Source: Saezia sanguinis (lineage in GTDB: Bacteria; Pseudomonadota; Gammaproteobacteria; Burkholderiales; Burkholderiaceae_C). Taken from it: DNA of 64,000 nt. The notes under the pieces were generated by a model. That model saw only the letters and a program-made list of their open reading frames with translations. It was not told the origin of the DNA and searched no databases. The stretch covers positions 124,001 through 188,000 of the forward strand of contig NZ_PQSP01000002.1 of assembly GCF_003991585.1 (NCBI RefSeq), given 5' to 3'. The translations under genes were made by a program, and so were the position numbers. Shown here one piece after another: positions 51,421-61,582 of this stretch. Each line of letters begins with the position of its first letter. Position 1 is the first letter of the stretch.

Positions 51421-54400
51421 ATGGCCAAGTTCTTTATTGATCGCCCTATTTTTGCGTGGGTGGTGGCAATCGTCATTATGATTGCCGGAGCCGTATCCAT
51501 TACGCAAATGGCAATTGAACAGTACCCACCGGTGGCGCCAACGCAGATCACGGTGAATGCAACTTACCCCGGAGCTACTGCCCAGACGCTGGAAGAGAGT
51601 GTGCTGGCCGTTATCGAGCGGGAAATGAACAGCGCCAAAGGTCTGGCGTACATGGAAACGGTGAGCAATGCCAATGGTTCAGGTTCTATTACACTGAATT
51701 TTGAGCCGGGCATTGACCCCGATATGGCACAGGTGGACGTGCAGAATCTGCTGTCTCGGGCCACTCCGCGCTTGCCTGCAAGTGTGACGCAACAAGGGGT
51801 GATTGTTCGCCAGTCGCGCTCCAACTTCCTGATGATGGTGGTGGTTACCTCCACCAATCCTAACTACAGATCGGCTGAGCTGAATGACTATGCAGCACGC
51901 AACGTGGTCGATGAGTTGAGTCGTCTCAATGGTGTCGGACAGGCGATGCAGTTCGGTGGTGAACGTGCCATGCGTATCTGGGTTGATCCTACGCTGTTGA
52001 AGGGATACAACCTCTCAATGACGGATGTGAGCAGCGCCATTTCATCGCAGAATGCGCAGGTATCTGCCGGTACCGTGGGCGATGTGCCGATTGAAGAGGG
52101 GCAAACAACCTTTTCTGCCATTGTGGTGGATGGTCAGTTGAGCACCGAGGAACAGTTCAAGAATATTGTGCTGCGGGCCAATCCGGATGGTTCTACTGTC
52201 CGTTTGGGTGATGTTGCACGCGTTGAACTGGGCACACAGAGTTATAACTTCAGCTCGCTATACAACGGGCAGGAAACTGCCGGTATCGGTATACAGCTGT
52301 CTTCCAATGGTAACGCGCTGGCGACCGCCAAGCTGGTACGCGACAAGATGCAGGAGCTGTCCCGCTATTTCCCGGAAGGTGTTGAATTCCAGGTGCCTTA
52401 TGACACCACGAAATTCATCTCGACCTCCATTGAAAAAGTGGTGCATACACTGTTTGAAGCCATTGCGCTGGTGTTTGTGGTGATGTTCATCTTCCTGCAG
52501 AATGTGCGCTACACCGTCATTCCAACCATTGTGGTGCCGATTGCCTTGCTGGGGGCTTTTGCCGCGCTGTATGCGATGGGGTTCTCCATCAACGTGCTGA
52601 CCATGTTTGCCATGGTGCTGGTGATCGGGATTGTGGTGGACGATGCCATTATTGTGGTGGAAAACGTCGAGCGTATCATGAGCGAAGAGGGCCTTCCGCC
52701 GCTACAGGCAGCCCGAAAAGCCATGGGGCAGATTTCCGGCGCGATTATCGGCGTGACGGTGGTGCTGGTTTCGGTGTTTGTACCGCTGGCGTTTTTCAAA
52801 GGGTCTACCGGCAATATTTACCGGCAGTTTTCCGCGACCATGGCAACGGCTATCGGTTTCTCGGCATTTCTGGCGTTGTCGCTGACACCGGCGCTTTGCG
52901 CAACTATGCTGAAACCGGTTCAGGCAGGCCATCATGCAGAGAAGAAAGGCTTTTTCGGCTGGTTCAACCGCAACTTTACAAAGACGGCCAAGGGCTATGA
53001 AAGCATTCTGGCCAGGCTGTTGCAGCGCAGCGGGCTGATGATGCTGGTATATTTGGCGATTACGTTTGCAGCAGGGTATCTGTTTTTACAGATGAAAACC
53101 TCTTTCCTGCCCAATGAAGACCAGGGGGTGGTTATCGCCATGGTGCAGTTGCCAGCAGGTGCGACATCCGAGCGTACGGAGTTGGCATTGGACCAGTTTT
53201 CTTTGTATATGCGGGGGCGTCCGGATGCAGAGCTGACGGTACAAGGTAAACCGGAAATGATTCGGAACATGGATCCGAAGAATCCGGCACATTGCTCGGC
53301 ATTGCAGGCCTATGTGGGTGACAATCAGGCGTTGTTTGATGGTCTGGTGAAACCGGCAGACCGCCAGAACTGCGATGTGATTTATGCACTGTTGCGGGGT
53401 AAACCTGAAGTGGCTGACATCGTGACGGTGCGCGGTTTCAGCTTTGCCGGACAAGGGCAGAATGCGGGCTTGTCTTTTGTGCCACTGATCGATTGGAGTG
53501 ACCGTACCAAACCCAACGAAACTGCACAGGCACTGGCCGGACAGGCCATGGGAGAACTGGCTGGGATTCGCGATGCGTTCATCTACACGTTGAGCCCACC
53601 ACCTATTCCCGAACTGGGGATTGCCGCCGGGTTTGAATTCCGCCTGGAAGACCGTGGTGCCAATGGGCATGAGGCGCTGCTGAATGCACGTAACCAGTTG
53701 CTGGGGATGGCCGCGGGAAGTAAGATATTGTCTGGCGTTCGTCCGGATGGTCTGGAGGATTCTCCGCAGATTTATCTGAATATTGACCGCGATGCAGCGC
53801 AGGCGCAAGGGGTTGATTTCAGCATGATCAACGCGGCACTTTCCACGGCGTTTGGTTCCAGCTATGTCAATGACTTCCTGAACCGGGGCCGCTTGCAGCG
53901 TGTGATTGTGCAGGCTGATGCGCCCCAGCGTATGCAGGCAGACCAGATATTGCAGTTGACGGTGGTGAACTCCAGCGGCAAAGTGGTACCGTTCTCGTCT
54001 TTTGCGACGGTGGAGCCAACCACCGGGCCAGTGCAGACGGTGCGCTTTAACGGCTACCCAGCCATGAAAATTGCAGGTAATGCGGCCGAAGGGTACAGTA
54101 CAGGCGATGCTATGGCGGAGATGGAGCGGTTAGCTGCTCAGTTGCCGGAAGGGTTTGCTTATGAGTGGACCGGCCAGTCGCGCGAAGAAAAACAGGCTGG
54201 CTCGCAGGCGTTCATTGTGTATGCGTTTGCTATTCTGGCAGTGTTCCTGTGCTTGGCAGCGCTGTATGAAAGCTGGTCAATTCCATTCTCGGTGATGCTG
54301 GTGGTGCCGCTGGGCGTGCTGGGTGTGATTCTGGCGACGTTGCTGCGAGGCATGGAAAATGATATTTACTTCCAGATCGGGTTGATTACCATCATTGGTT

Positions 54401-54771
54401 TGTCGGCGAAGAATGCCATTTTGATCGTCGAGTTTGCCAAGGATCTGCAGGCGGAGGGCAAGAGCCTGATGCAGGCGGCGCTGGAGGCGGCACATCTGCG
54501 GTTCAGGCCGATTCTGATGACTTCACTGGCATTTACGTTCGGGGTCTTGCCCTTGTACTTTGCCAGCGGGGCCAGCTCGGCGAGCCAGCGTGCTATTGGT
54601 ACCGGCGTGACTGGTGGTATGATTACAGGGACGGTGCTGGCAATTATCTTTGTGCCGGTCTTCTTTGTGGTGATTCGCAGCATTTTCAAAGGGGACCAGG
54701 ATACGTCCAAAGATGAAAAGCAACCGCAGGCAGCCGATGGAAGCCAGCCTCAGCAAACACCTTCTGTATAA
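51421..54771 (+). CDS. RND efflux inner-membrane pump (AcrB/HAE1 family) with porter-domain insertion
   Basis: The 1116-residue proton-driven pump has 12 membrane segments and two large periplasmic loops. The proton-relay aspartates are in VVDDAIIVVENVERIM in helix 4, and GLSAKNAILIVEFAKDL marks helix 10. It expels drugs and other amphiphiles. It is about 65 residues longer than AcrB, mostly because of an in-frame insertion in the second periplasmic loop (about residues 598-660) containing Cys625 and Cys651; flanking sequence is normal. It starts 12 bp after the adaptor stop. Confidence 0.95.
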   Translation: MAKFFIDRPIFAWVVAIVIMIAGAVSITQMAIEQYPPVAPTQITVNATYPGATAQTLEESVLAVIEREMNSAKGLAYMETVSNANGSGSITLNFEPGIDPDMAQVDVQNLLSRATPRLPASVTQQGVIVRQSRSNFLMMVVVTSTNPNYRSAELNDYAARNVVDELSRLNGVGQAMQFGGERAMRIWVDPTLLKGYNLSMTDVSSAISSQNAQVSAGTVGDVPIEEGQTTFSAIVVDGQLSTEEQFKNIVLRANPDGSTVRLGDVARVELGTQSYNFSSLYNGQETAGIGIQLSSNGNALATAKLVRDKMQELSRYFPEGVEFQVPYDTTKFISTSIEKVVHTLFEAIALVFVVMFIFLQNVRYTVIPTIVVPIALLGAFAALYAMGFSINVLTMFAMVLVIGIVVDDAIIVVENVERIMSEEGLPPLQAARKAMGQISGAIIGVTVVLVSVFVPLAFFKGSTGNIYRQFSATMATAIGFSAFLALSLTPALCATMLKPVQAGHHAEKKGFFGWFNRNFTKTAKGYESILARLLQRSGLMMLVYLAITFAAGYLFLQMKTSFLPNEDQGVVIAMVQLPAGATSERTELALDQFSLYMRGRPDAELTVQGKPEMIRNMDPKNPAHCSALQAYVGDNQALFDGLVKPADRQNCDVIYALLRGKPEVADIVTVRGFSFAGQGQNAGLSFVPLIDWSDRTKPNETAQALAGQAMGELAGIRDAFIYTLSPPPIPELGIAAGFEFRLEDRGANGHEALLNARNQLLGMAAGSKILSGVRPDGLEDSPQIYLNIDRDAAQAQGVDFSMINAALSTAFGSSYVNDFLNRGRLQRVIVQADAPQRMQADQILQLTVVNSSGKVVPFSSFATVEPTTGPVQTVRFNGYPAMKIAGNAAEGYSTGDAMAEMERLAAQLPEGFAYEWTGQSREEKQAGSQAFIVYAFAILAVFLCLAALYESWSIPFSVMLVVPLGVLGVILATLLRGMENDIYFQIGLITIIGLSAKNAILIVEFAKDLQAEGKSLMQAALEAAHLRFRPILMTSLAFTFGVLPLYFASGASSASQRAIGTGVTGGMITGTVLAIIFVPVFFVVIRSIFKGDQDTSKDEKQPQAADGSQPQQTPSV

Positions 54772-54781
54772 GGGGTGTGTC

Positions 54782-56368
54782 ATGAAAAAGAGTGTAAACA
54801 TGGCAAAACTACGTACAAATATGATTTTGACCCGTGTCGGGGTGTCTGCTGCAGCGCTGATGCTGGCAGGCTGTACACTGGCGCCCAACTATGAGCGCCC
54901 GCAGTCTCCGGTATCAGGCGCATGGCCTGACATGAGGATTGGTGTTCCGCCGGAAGATCAGCAGGGGCTGATTGCCAGCGACTTGTCGTGGCAGCAGTTC
55001 TTTGGTGATGAGCGGCTCAAGCGGTTGATTGAGGTGGCACTGGAGAATAACCGTGATATGCGCGTTGCCATCCTTAATATTGAGAGAGCGCGGGCGCAGT
55101 ATCAGGTTCAGCGTTCTGACCTGTTGCCCAGCGTTGGCGCAAGCGGCAGCATCAACCGCCAGACGACCGGTTCGGGCGGGAGGTCTGTGCTGACAGATTC
55201 TGCGGGCAATGTGATTTATAACCCGTTGTCCGAGTCGGCGCAGAATGCCAGCAGCTACAACACATACCAGGCGGCCATCGGCATTACCTCATATGAGCTG
55301 GATCTGTTTGGCCGTGTCCGCAGTCTGAGTGCGGCTGCGCTGTCCAACTATCTGAGCACTGTGGAAACCCGTAAAGCCACCCAGATCAGTCTGATTGCCA
55401 GTGTGGCAACAGGCTACTATACGCTGCTGGCTGACGATGAACTGCTCAAGCTGACGGAAGAAACACTGAAGACGCGTGAAGAGTCTTTGCAACTGACGCA
55501 ACTGAAGTTCGACCATGGCGTTTCTTCAGAACTGGATGTGCGTCAGGCAGAGACGCTGGTGGAAAGTGCCCGTTCAACACTGGCGCAATTGCGCCGCCAG
55601 CGTGCACAGGATGAAAACGCCTTCATGCTGTTGATCGGCGGGCCGTTGCCTGCGGATCTGCCGCAGGGCGTATCATTTGCCCAGCAGATGACGAGCCTGC
55701 CCGAACTCAGGGCCGGGGTGCCTTCTGATGTGCTGGTGCGGCGGCCGGATATTCTGGCGGCAGAGCAGCAACTGGTTGCAGCGAACGCCAATATTGGCGC
55801 AGCGCGCGCAGCGTTTTTCCCGAGCATCAGTTTAACCGCGTCGCTGGGCAAGGCGAGCGGAGATCTTGATAATCTGTTCAGCAGTGGACATGTCTGGACA
55901 TTCATGCCGCAGATTACGCTGCCGATTTTTACGGGCGGACGCAACATTGCCAATCTGGAAGTTGCCAATGTGGACCGCGATATTGCTGTGGCGCAGTATG
56001 AAAAAGCGATTCAGTCTGCATTCAGGGATGTTTCAGATGCACTGGCAGGGCGTGCCACCTATGATGACCAGTTGACTGCCATGCGGGCGCTGGTGATGGC
56101 GACCCAGAAAACGTATCAGTTGTCTGACCTGAGATACCGCAATGGGGTATCCAGCTACATGGATCTGCTGGACTCTCAACGTGCACTGTTCGATGCGCAA
56201 CAGCAGGAAATTACGGCACAACTGGCGATGCTGAACAACCAGATTACTTTGTATAAAGTGCTCGGTGGGGGCTGGAGCCAGCAGGATGAAGAAAGAATGT
56301 CTGAAGAGATGAACAATGCCGGGCGCTCGTCATCCGATGGAGATCAGCAGAGTGCTCAAACGAACTGA
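54782..56368 (+). CDS. Outer-membrane efflux channel lipoprotein (OprM/NodT family)
   Basis: The 528-residue protein starts at ATG 54782 (GGGG ribosome site in the pump's 3' end) and has a lipoprotein signal with lipobox LAGC followed by TLAPNYERP, the typical OprM mature start. Two outer-membrane-efflux repeats follow; VPSDVLVRRPDILAAEQQL is the family signature. It forms the trimeric channel of the tripartite pump. The C-terminus is a hydrophilic Ser/Gln-rich tail. A terminator follows. Confidence 0.94.
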   Translation: MKKSVNMAKLRTNMILTRVGVSAAALMLAGCTLAPNYERPQSPVSGAWPDMRIGVPPEDQQGLIASDLSWQQFFGDERLKRLIEVALENNRDMRVAILNIERARAQYQVQRSDLLPSVGASGSINRQTTGSGGRSVLTDSAGNVIYNPLSESAQNASSYNTYQAAIGITSYELDLFGRVRSLSAAALSNYLSTVETRKATQISLIASVATGYYTLLADDELLKLTEETLKTREESLQLTQLKFDHGVSSELDVRQAETLVESARSTLAQLRRQRAQDENAFMLLIGGPLPADLPQGVSFAQQMTSLPELRAGVPSDVLVRRPDILAAEQQLVAANANIGAARAAFFPSISLTASLGKASGDLDNLFSSGHVWTFMPQITLPIFTGGRNIANLEVANVDRDIAVAQYEKAIQSAFRDVSDALAGRATYDDQLTAMRALVMATQKTYQLSDLRYRNGVSSYMDLLDSQRALFDAQQQEITAQLAMLNNQITLYKVLGGGWSQQDEERMSEEMNNAGRSSSDGDQQSAQTN

Positions 56369-56400
56369 TCAATGAATCAATAAAAATATGCTGATGAATA

Positions 56401-56425
56401 AAGGCCGCTTTATAAGCGGCCTTTT
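56401..56425. terminator. Bidirectional terminator between efflux operon and ptsI
   Basis: AAGGCCGCTT/AAGCGGCCTT form a perfect 10-bp stem with a 3-base loop, followed by TTTT on the plus side and A-rich sequence on the other. Confidence 0.85.
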
Positions 56426-56430
56426 ATCAT

Positions 56431-58191
56431 TCAGGCATTGTGAAGTGCCTGCATGGCATCGTTCAACTGCTCTGTATCTTCAGCCTGAAGGACTTTTTGT
56501 GCCAAGGGTGCCAGTTGCTGTGTGTCACTGTGGAGAATCTCTTTTTTGACTGCCAGAATCTGCGAGGGGTGCATGGAAAAACTTCGCAATCCCAGGCCCA
56601 GCAAAAGCCGGGTCATGGTTGTATCCCCTGCCATCTCTCCACATACACTGACCGCTTTTCCGGCAGCATGGCTCTGAGCTATGGTATCTGCCAGCAAGCG
56701 CAGCACTGCGGGGTGTAATGGATCAAACAGATGGGCAACGCTTTCATCTGCGCGGTCAATGGCCAGCGTGTACTGGATCAGATCATTGGTGCCGACAGAA
56801 AGGAAGTCAAAATAGCGCAGAAATGTGGGCAAAATCAGTGCCGCTGCCGGCACTTCGATCATGGCGCCGATTTTGGCGTTGCCATAAGGGATACCTTCGC
56901 TGTTCAGGGCTTCCCTGGCCCGTTCCAGCAACGTCAGCGTCTGGCGTATCTGCCAGGTATGCGTGAGCATCGGGATCAGGATGTGCAACTGGCCATGAAC
57001 CGCTGCGCGCAGTAAGGCTCGTAGCTGAACCAGAAAAATATCGGGTTCGCTTAAGCTCCACCGGATGGCGCGCAGCCCCAGTGCCGGATTCAGTGCATGG
57101 TTGTTCTCGCCATAATCGAGTGGTTTGTCTGCACCGATATCAATGGTGCGAATGACAACCGGCTTGTCAGGCATGGCTTCCAGGGCCGTTTTGTATGCCA
57201 GATACTGTTCCTGCTCGTCTGGCATTTGCTGCTGCGAGCCGGTGCGGTTCATGAACAAAAATTCCGTACGGAACAGCCCGATGCCTGCAACAGCGGCTTC
57301 ATTGGCTTTGACGGCGTCCTGCGGCTGTTCAATGTTGGCCAGAATTTCAATATCCTGGCTGTCCAGTGTAATCGCTGGCGTATGGCGCAGGCGGTTGAGT
57401 TTTTCACTTTCAATGGAAAACTGGCGTTGCCGGAACTGGTATTCTTCTAGCAGCAAGGGGGTGGGGTCAACAAGGACCACGCCGGCATCTCCGTCAATGA
57501 CAATCCAGTCGTCCTGGCGAATCAGGCGGCTGGCATAACGTGAGCCTACCAGGGCAGGAATACCCAGGCTGCGCGCAACAATGGCGCTGTGCGATGTTTT
57601 GCCACCCACATCGGTAATAAAGCCGGTAAAAACGCTTTGCTTGAAATGCAGCATATCGGCCGGAGAAATGTCATGCGCAACCATGATCAGCGGGTCCGTA
57701 CCCGCCTCAGAGGCCCCCAGTGCGGCGCAGGCAGGCTGGTTGCCGTACTTCTGGCCGGTCAGCGCATTTTGCAGCAAATTAGCTATCTGCTCCAGATCTG
57801 CACGGCGTTCGCGCAGATATTCGTCCTCCATCTTTTCAAACTGGCGGGTCAGTGTTTTAAGCTGCGTATCGAGCGCCCATTCGGCGTTGTAGTGGCGCTC
57901 TTCAATCCAGTGCTGTATGCCATCGGTCAGCATGCTGTCGTGCAGCATCATGATGTGCACATCCAGAATGGCGGCAACTTCCGCCGGGGTGTCTTTCGGC
58001 ATTTGCGTGCGCAGTGTCTGTAATTCTTCTAAAACCGCGTCACGGGCGCGTAACAGGCGTTGCAGTTCCTGCTGCTCCTGCCCGGCGTCAATAAAGTAGT
58101 GATCAATATCATGGCTGCGTGATGACAGCACGACAGCACGACCGATTGCAATGCCTCGTGAGACCGGAATGCCAAAAAGAGTAAAGGCCAT
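56431..58191 (-). CDS. ptsI: PEP-protein phosphotransferase, PTS enzyme I
   Basis: The 586-residue enzyme I has the N-terminal HPr-binding domain, the phosphorylated histidine at residue 201 in GGKTSHSAIVARSLGIPA, and the C-terminal PEP-binding barrel with GIGLFRTEFLFM, IPMLT and the active-site cysteine in SVCGEMAGD. There is no N-terminal GAF domain, so it is PtsI rather than PtsP. It feeds phosphate to HPr, and here probably on to EIIA-Ntr. ptsH, often just upstream, is missing; 345 bp without a gene lie there instead. Confidence 0.94.
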   Translation of the reverse strand: MAFTLFGIPVSRGIAIGRAVVLSSRSHDIDHYFIDAGQEQQELQRLLRARDAVLEELQTLRTQMPKDTPAEVAAILDVHIMMLHDSMLTDGIQHWIEERHYNAEWALDTQLKTLTRQFEKMEDEYLRERRADLEQIANLLQNALTGQKYGNQPACAALGASEAGTDPLIMVAHDISPADMLHFKQSVFTGFITDVGGKTSHSAIVARSLGIPALVGSRYASRLIRQDDWIVIDGDAGVVLVDPTPLLLEEYQFRQRQFSIESEKLNRLRHTPAITLDSQDIEILANIEQPQDAVKANEAAVAGIGLFRTEFLFMNRTGSQQQMPDEQEQYLAYKTALEAMPDKPVVIRTIDIGADKPLDYGENNHALNPALGLRAIRWSLSEPDIFLVQLRALLRAAVHGQLHILIPMLTHTWQIRQTLTLLERAREALNSEGIPYGNAKIGAMIEVPAAALILPTFLRYFDFLSVGTNDLIQYTLAIDRADESVAHLFDPLHPAVLRLLADTIAQSHAAGKAVSVCGEMAGDTTMTRLLLGLGLRSFSMHPSQILAVKKEILHSDTQQLAPLAQKVLQAEDTEQLNDAMQALHNA

Positions 58192-58557
58192 ATGTTACTT
58201 TGCAGTGGTTTTCATGACAACAAGACAGGCCAGCAACCGGCTGCACCTTGAATGCGGGCATGAAACGTTAAAACCTGACGAATTGACAAAAGGCCGTTTT
58301 ATGAATGGCCTTTATACCCAACCCTGCATGTTGCGTTGGCAATGCAGGTTGCCTCTCTGTATGGGTGGATACTTTCGGCGAGTGAAAAGTTTCACGGTTG
58401 TCAGGAATTGTACCTTTCTTGAAAAAAATCATAAAGATTTATTGGTAAGAATGGCACCAGCGGCCAATTGCTTTCTATCTTGAAAAAGATACAGGAAGTG
58501 ATGCGAAATCTGCTGATACAGGTTACTATGTAGGGTTTGGCAGATACTGGCACGAAA
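58192..58557. other. Intergenic region between divergent ptsI and uvrA
   Basis: No gene (in particular no ptsH) is seen. Hairpins are visible at about 58289-58313 (AAAGGCC/GGCCTTT) and 58323-58348 (CCTGCAT/ATGCAGG). No LexA box (CTGT-N8-ACAG) was found before uvrA. Confidence 0.55.
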
Positions 58558-61485
58558 ATGGCGCAGATTCCGGATAAAACAGCATTGGCAATGAAACAGA
58601 TTGAGACAAAACCGCCCTTAATCAGTGTGCGCGGTGCACGTACACACAATTTGAAGAACATTGATCTTGATATCCCTCGCTACCAACTGGTAGTGATTAC
58701 GGGGCTGTCCGGTTCGGGAAAGTCCAGCCTGGCATTTGATACCCTGTATGCCGAAGGGCAGCGGCGCTATGTGGAAAGCCTGTCAGCGTATGCCCGGCAG
58801 TTTTTGCAGATCATGGACAAGCCGGATGTGGACCTGATTGAGGGGCTGGCACCGGCGATAGCCATCGAACAAAAGGCCACCAACCACAATCCGCGTTCGA
58901 CGGTGGGAACGGTCACAGAAATTCATGATTACCTGCGCCTGCTGTTTGCCCGTGCCGGAACGCCTTATTGCCCTGAGCACAATCTGCCGTTAACGGCGCA
59001 GACGGTCACTCAGATGGTGGACGCTGTAATGGCGCTGCCTGCGGAAGCCAAACTGATGATACTGGCACCAGTGGTGCGGCACCGCAAAGGCAGCTACACA
59101 GAAATGTTTGCCGACCTGCAGACCCGCGGCTATGTCCGCTTTCGGGTGGATGGGCAGGTTTATGATGCAGAGGGACTGCCTGCGCTGGAGAAAAATACCC
59201 ATCATGATATTGATGTGGTGATTGACCGGCTGCGAGTACGTCCCGAAATGCGGCAGCGGCTGGCAGAAAGTTTTGAACAGGCATTGCGGCTGGCCGATGG
59301 TAAAGCGCTGGCGCTGGACATGGACAACGCCGAGGAACATCTGTTCAGCGAACGTTTTGCCTGTCCGCAATGTGATTACACACTGGCCGAGCTGGAGCCA
59401 CGGCTGTTTTCCTTCAATTCACCCACAGGGGCCTGTCCCCGCTGTGATGGTCTGGGAGTGGCGGAGCGTTTCGAACCACAGCGGATTGTGGCGTTTCCGT
59501 CGTTGAGCTTGGCCAGCGGTGCCATCAAGGGCTGGGACAAACGCAACGGTCTGTATTTCTCCATGATTGAGGCATTGGCCAAACATTATGGTTTTGATGT
59601 GAATACGCCTTATGAAGATTTGCCGGAGAAGGTCCGGCAGATTGTTCTGTACGGGTCCGGCGAAGAGGAAATTACCTTTGTGTACCACATGGGGGGCAAA
59701 GGCAATAAGGTGGTGCAGAAAACGCATCCGTTTGAAGGTATTTTGCATAACTTTGAGCGCCGCTTTCATGAAACCGAATCAGACGTGGTGCGTGGCGAGC
59801 TCGGCCAGTACCGGGTTTTGCAGTTGTGTTCGGATTGTGGTGGCAGCCGCCTGCGCAAAGAAGCACGCTTTGTGCGGCTGGGGCAAAACAGCCAGATGCA
59901 TAATCTGCCCGAAATCAACCAGATGACTTTGCATGAAGCACAGAGCTATTTTGAAAAGCTGCAACTGGAAGGCGCAAAAGCAGCGATTGCAGAAAAAGTG
60001 GTCCATGAGGTACAGGCTCGGCTGCGGTTTTTGAATGATGTTGGGCTGACATACCTGACATTGGCCCGCAGTGCCGATACTTTGTCTGGCGGTGAATCGC
60101 AGCGTATCCGTCTGGCCAGCCAGATTGGCTCAGGGCTGACGGGTGTCATGTATGTACTCGATGAGCCCAGTATCGGGCTGCACCAGCGTGATAATGACCG
60201 GCTGATTCATACATTGCGGCACCTGCGTGATCTGGGCAACAGCGTACTGGTTGTTGAGCACGATGAGGATGCCATCCGTTCGGCTGATTATGTGCTGGAT
60301 ATGGGGCCGGGTGCGGGTGTGCACGGCGGCGAAGTGATGGCGCAGGGTACCCCGCAGCAGATCATAGATAATGCAGCATCGCTTACCGGCAAGTACCTCG
60401 GCGGCGTGCTTAAAATTCCGGTGCCTGCCAAACGCGTGCCATGGCAAAAAGAACCTGGTGAAACCTATGCCGCAGAGGCGCCCGGGCGCTGTGTGTGGGT
60501 GAAAGGTGCTTCGGGAAACAACTTGCAACATGTGAATGTGGCGTTCCCGGTTGGGCTGATTACCTGTGTTACCGGGGTGTCCGGTTCGGGCAAATCCACA
60601 CTGGTCAATGAAACACTGTATGCAGTGGCTGCGCATGAGCTGAACCGCGCCCAGACAGAACCCGCACCGTATGAGGCAATTGAAGGGCTGGAGCAACTTG
60701 ACAAGGTGATCAGCGTCGACCAGTCACCCATTGGCCGTACGCCCCGCTCCAACCCGGCCACCTATACCGGTTTGTTCACGCCGATTCGTGACCTGTTTTC
60801 ACAGGTGCCGGCTGCGCGTGAGCGTGGTTATGATGCAGGCCGTTTTTCGTTCAACGTCAAAGGCGGGCGTTGTGAAGCATGCCAGGGGGACGGCATGATC
60901 AAAGTGGAAATGCATTTTTTGCCGGATGTTTATGTGCCGTGTGATATCTGTCATGGCAGACGCTATAACCGCGAAACGCTGGATATCCGCTACAAAGAAA
61001 AAAACATTGCGGATGTGCTGGACATGACGGTAGAAGAAGCGTGCGAGTTTTTCTCTGCGGTGCCGCTCATTGCCCGCAAGCTGCATACGCTGCTGGATGT
61101 GGGGTTGGGGTATATCACGCTGGGGCAAAGTGCGACGACACTCTCAGGTGGCGAAGCGCAGCGCATCAAGCTGGCGCTCGAATTGAGCAAACGGGATACC
61201 GGCAAAACCCTTTATATTCTCGATGAGCCGACAACCGGCCTGCACTTTGCCGATATTGAACTGCTGCTGAAAGTGATCAACCGGCTGCGCGATGCAGGCA
61301 ATACGGTGGTGATCATTGAGCATAACCTGGATGTCATTAAAACGGCGGACTGGATCATCGACATGGGGCCGGAAGGCGGTGCAGGCGGCGGCGCGGTGGT
61401 GGCAACAGGCGTTCCGGAAGCTATTGCAGCCTGTGAGCACAGTTATACCGGGCAGTACCTGCGTTCGGTATTAAGCAAGCGGTGA
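58558..61485 (+). CDS. uvrA: Excinuclease ABC subunit A
   Basis: The 975-residue protein has two ABC modules: Walker [10 protein letters not shown] and GVSGSGKST, with signature motifs [12 protein letters not shown] and [12 protein letters not shown]. Zinc modules include CPQCDYTL...CPRCDGLG and CEACQGDG...[10 protein letters not shown]. UvrA loads UvrB on damaged DNA in nucleotide-excision repair. Start choice is uncertain: ATG 58558 is given, while TTG 58537 and ATG 58591 are in frame, and none has a strong ribosome site. The conserved core begins [15 protein letters not shown]. Confidence 0.96.
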   Translation: MAQIPDKTALAMKQIETKPPLISVRGARTHNLKNIDLDIPRYQLVVITGLSGSGKSSLAFDTLYAEGQRRYVESLSAYARQFLQIMDKPDVDLIEGLAPAIAIEQKATNHNPRSTVGTVTEIHDYLRLLFARAGTPYCPEHNLPLTAQTVTQMVDAVMALPAEAKLMILAPVVRHRKGSYTEMFADLQTRGYVRFRVDGQVYDAEGLPALEKNTHHDIDVVIDRLRVRPEMRQRLAESFEQALRLADGKALALDMDNAEEHLFSERFACPQCDYTLAELEPRLFSFNSPTGACPRCDGLGVAERFEPQRIVAFPSLSLASGAIKGWDKRNGLYFSMIEALAKHYGFDVNTPYEDLPEKVRQIVLYGSGEEEITFVYHMGGKGNKVVQKTHPFEGILHNFERRFHETESDVVRGELGQYRVLQLCSDCGGSRLRKEARFVRLGQNSQMHNLPEINQMTLHEAQSYFEKLQLEGAKAAIAEKVVHEVQARLRFLNDVGLTYLTLARSADTLSGGESQRIRLASQIGSGLTGVMYVLDEPSIGLHQRDNDRLIHTLRHLRDLGNSVLVVEHDEDAIRSADYVLDMGPGAGVHGGEVMAQGTPQQIIDNAASLTGKYLGGVLKIPVPAKRVPWQKEPGETYAAEAPGRCVWVKGASGNNLQHVNVAFPVGLITCVTGVSGSGKSTLVNETLYAVAAHELNRAQTEPAPYEAIEGLEQLDKVISVDQSPIGRTPRSNPATYTGLFTPIRDLFSQVPAARERGYDAGRFSFNVKGGRCEACQGDGMIKVEMHFLPDVYVPCDICHGRRYNRETLDIRYKEKNIADVLDMTVEEACEFFSAVPLIARKLHTLLDVGLGYITLGQSATTLSGGEAQRIKLALELSKRDTGKTLYILDEPTTGLHFADIELLLKVINRLRDAGNTVVIIEHNLDVIKTADWIIDMGPEGGAGGGAVVATGVPEAIAACEHSYTGQYLRSVLSKR

Positions 61486-61582
61486 GCCTGCCGCGGTTTA
61501 TAATTGAAGCTTGTGCAGTGGCACAGCCTGCGCCATGTATGGTGCGGGTATGGCATGGCAAATAAAAATCAGAGCATAAACG

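Noticed and set aside
58192..58557. Search for a LexA box before uvrA and for ptsH before ptsI
   Set aside because: No CTGT-N8-ACAG element and no HPr-like frame with the regulatory His/Ser motifs was found.
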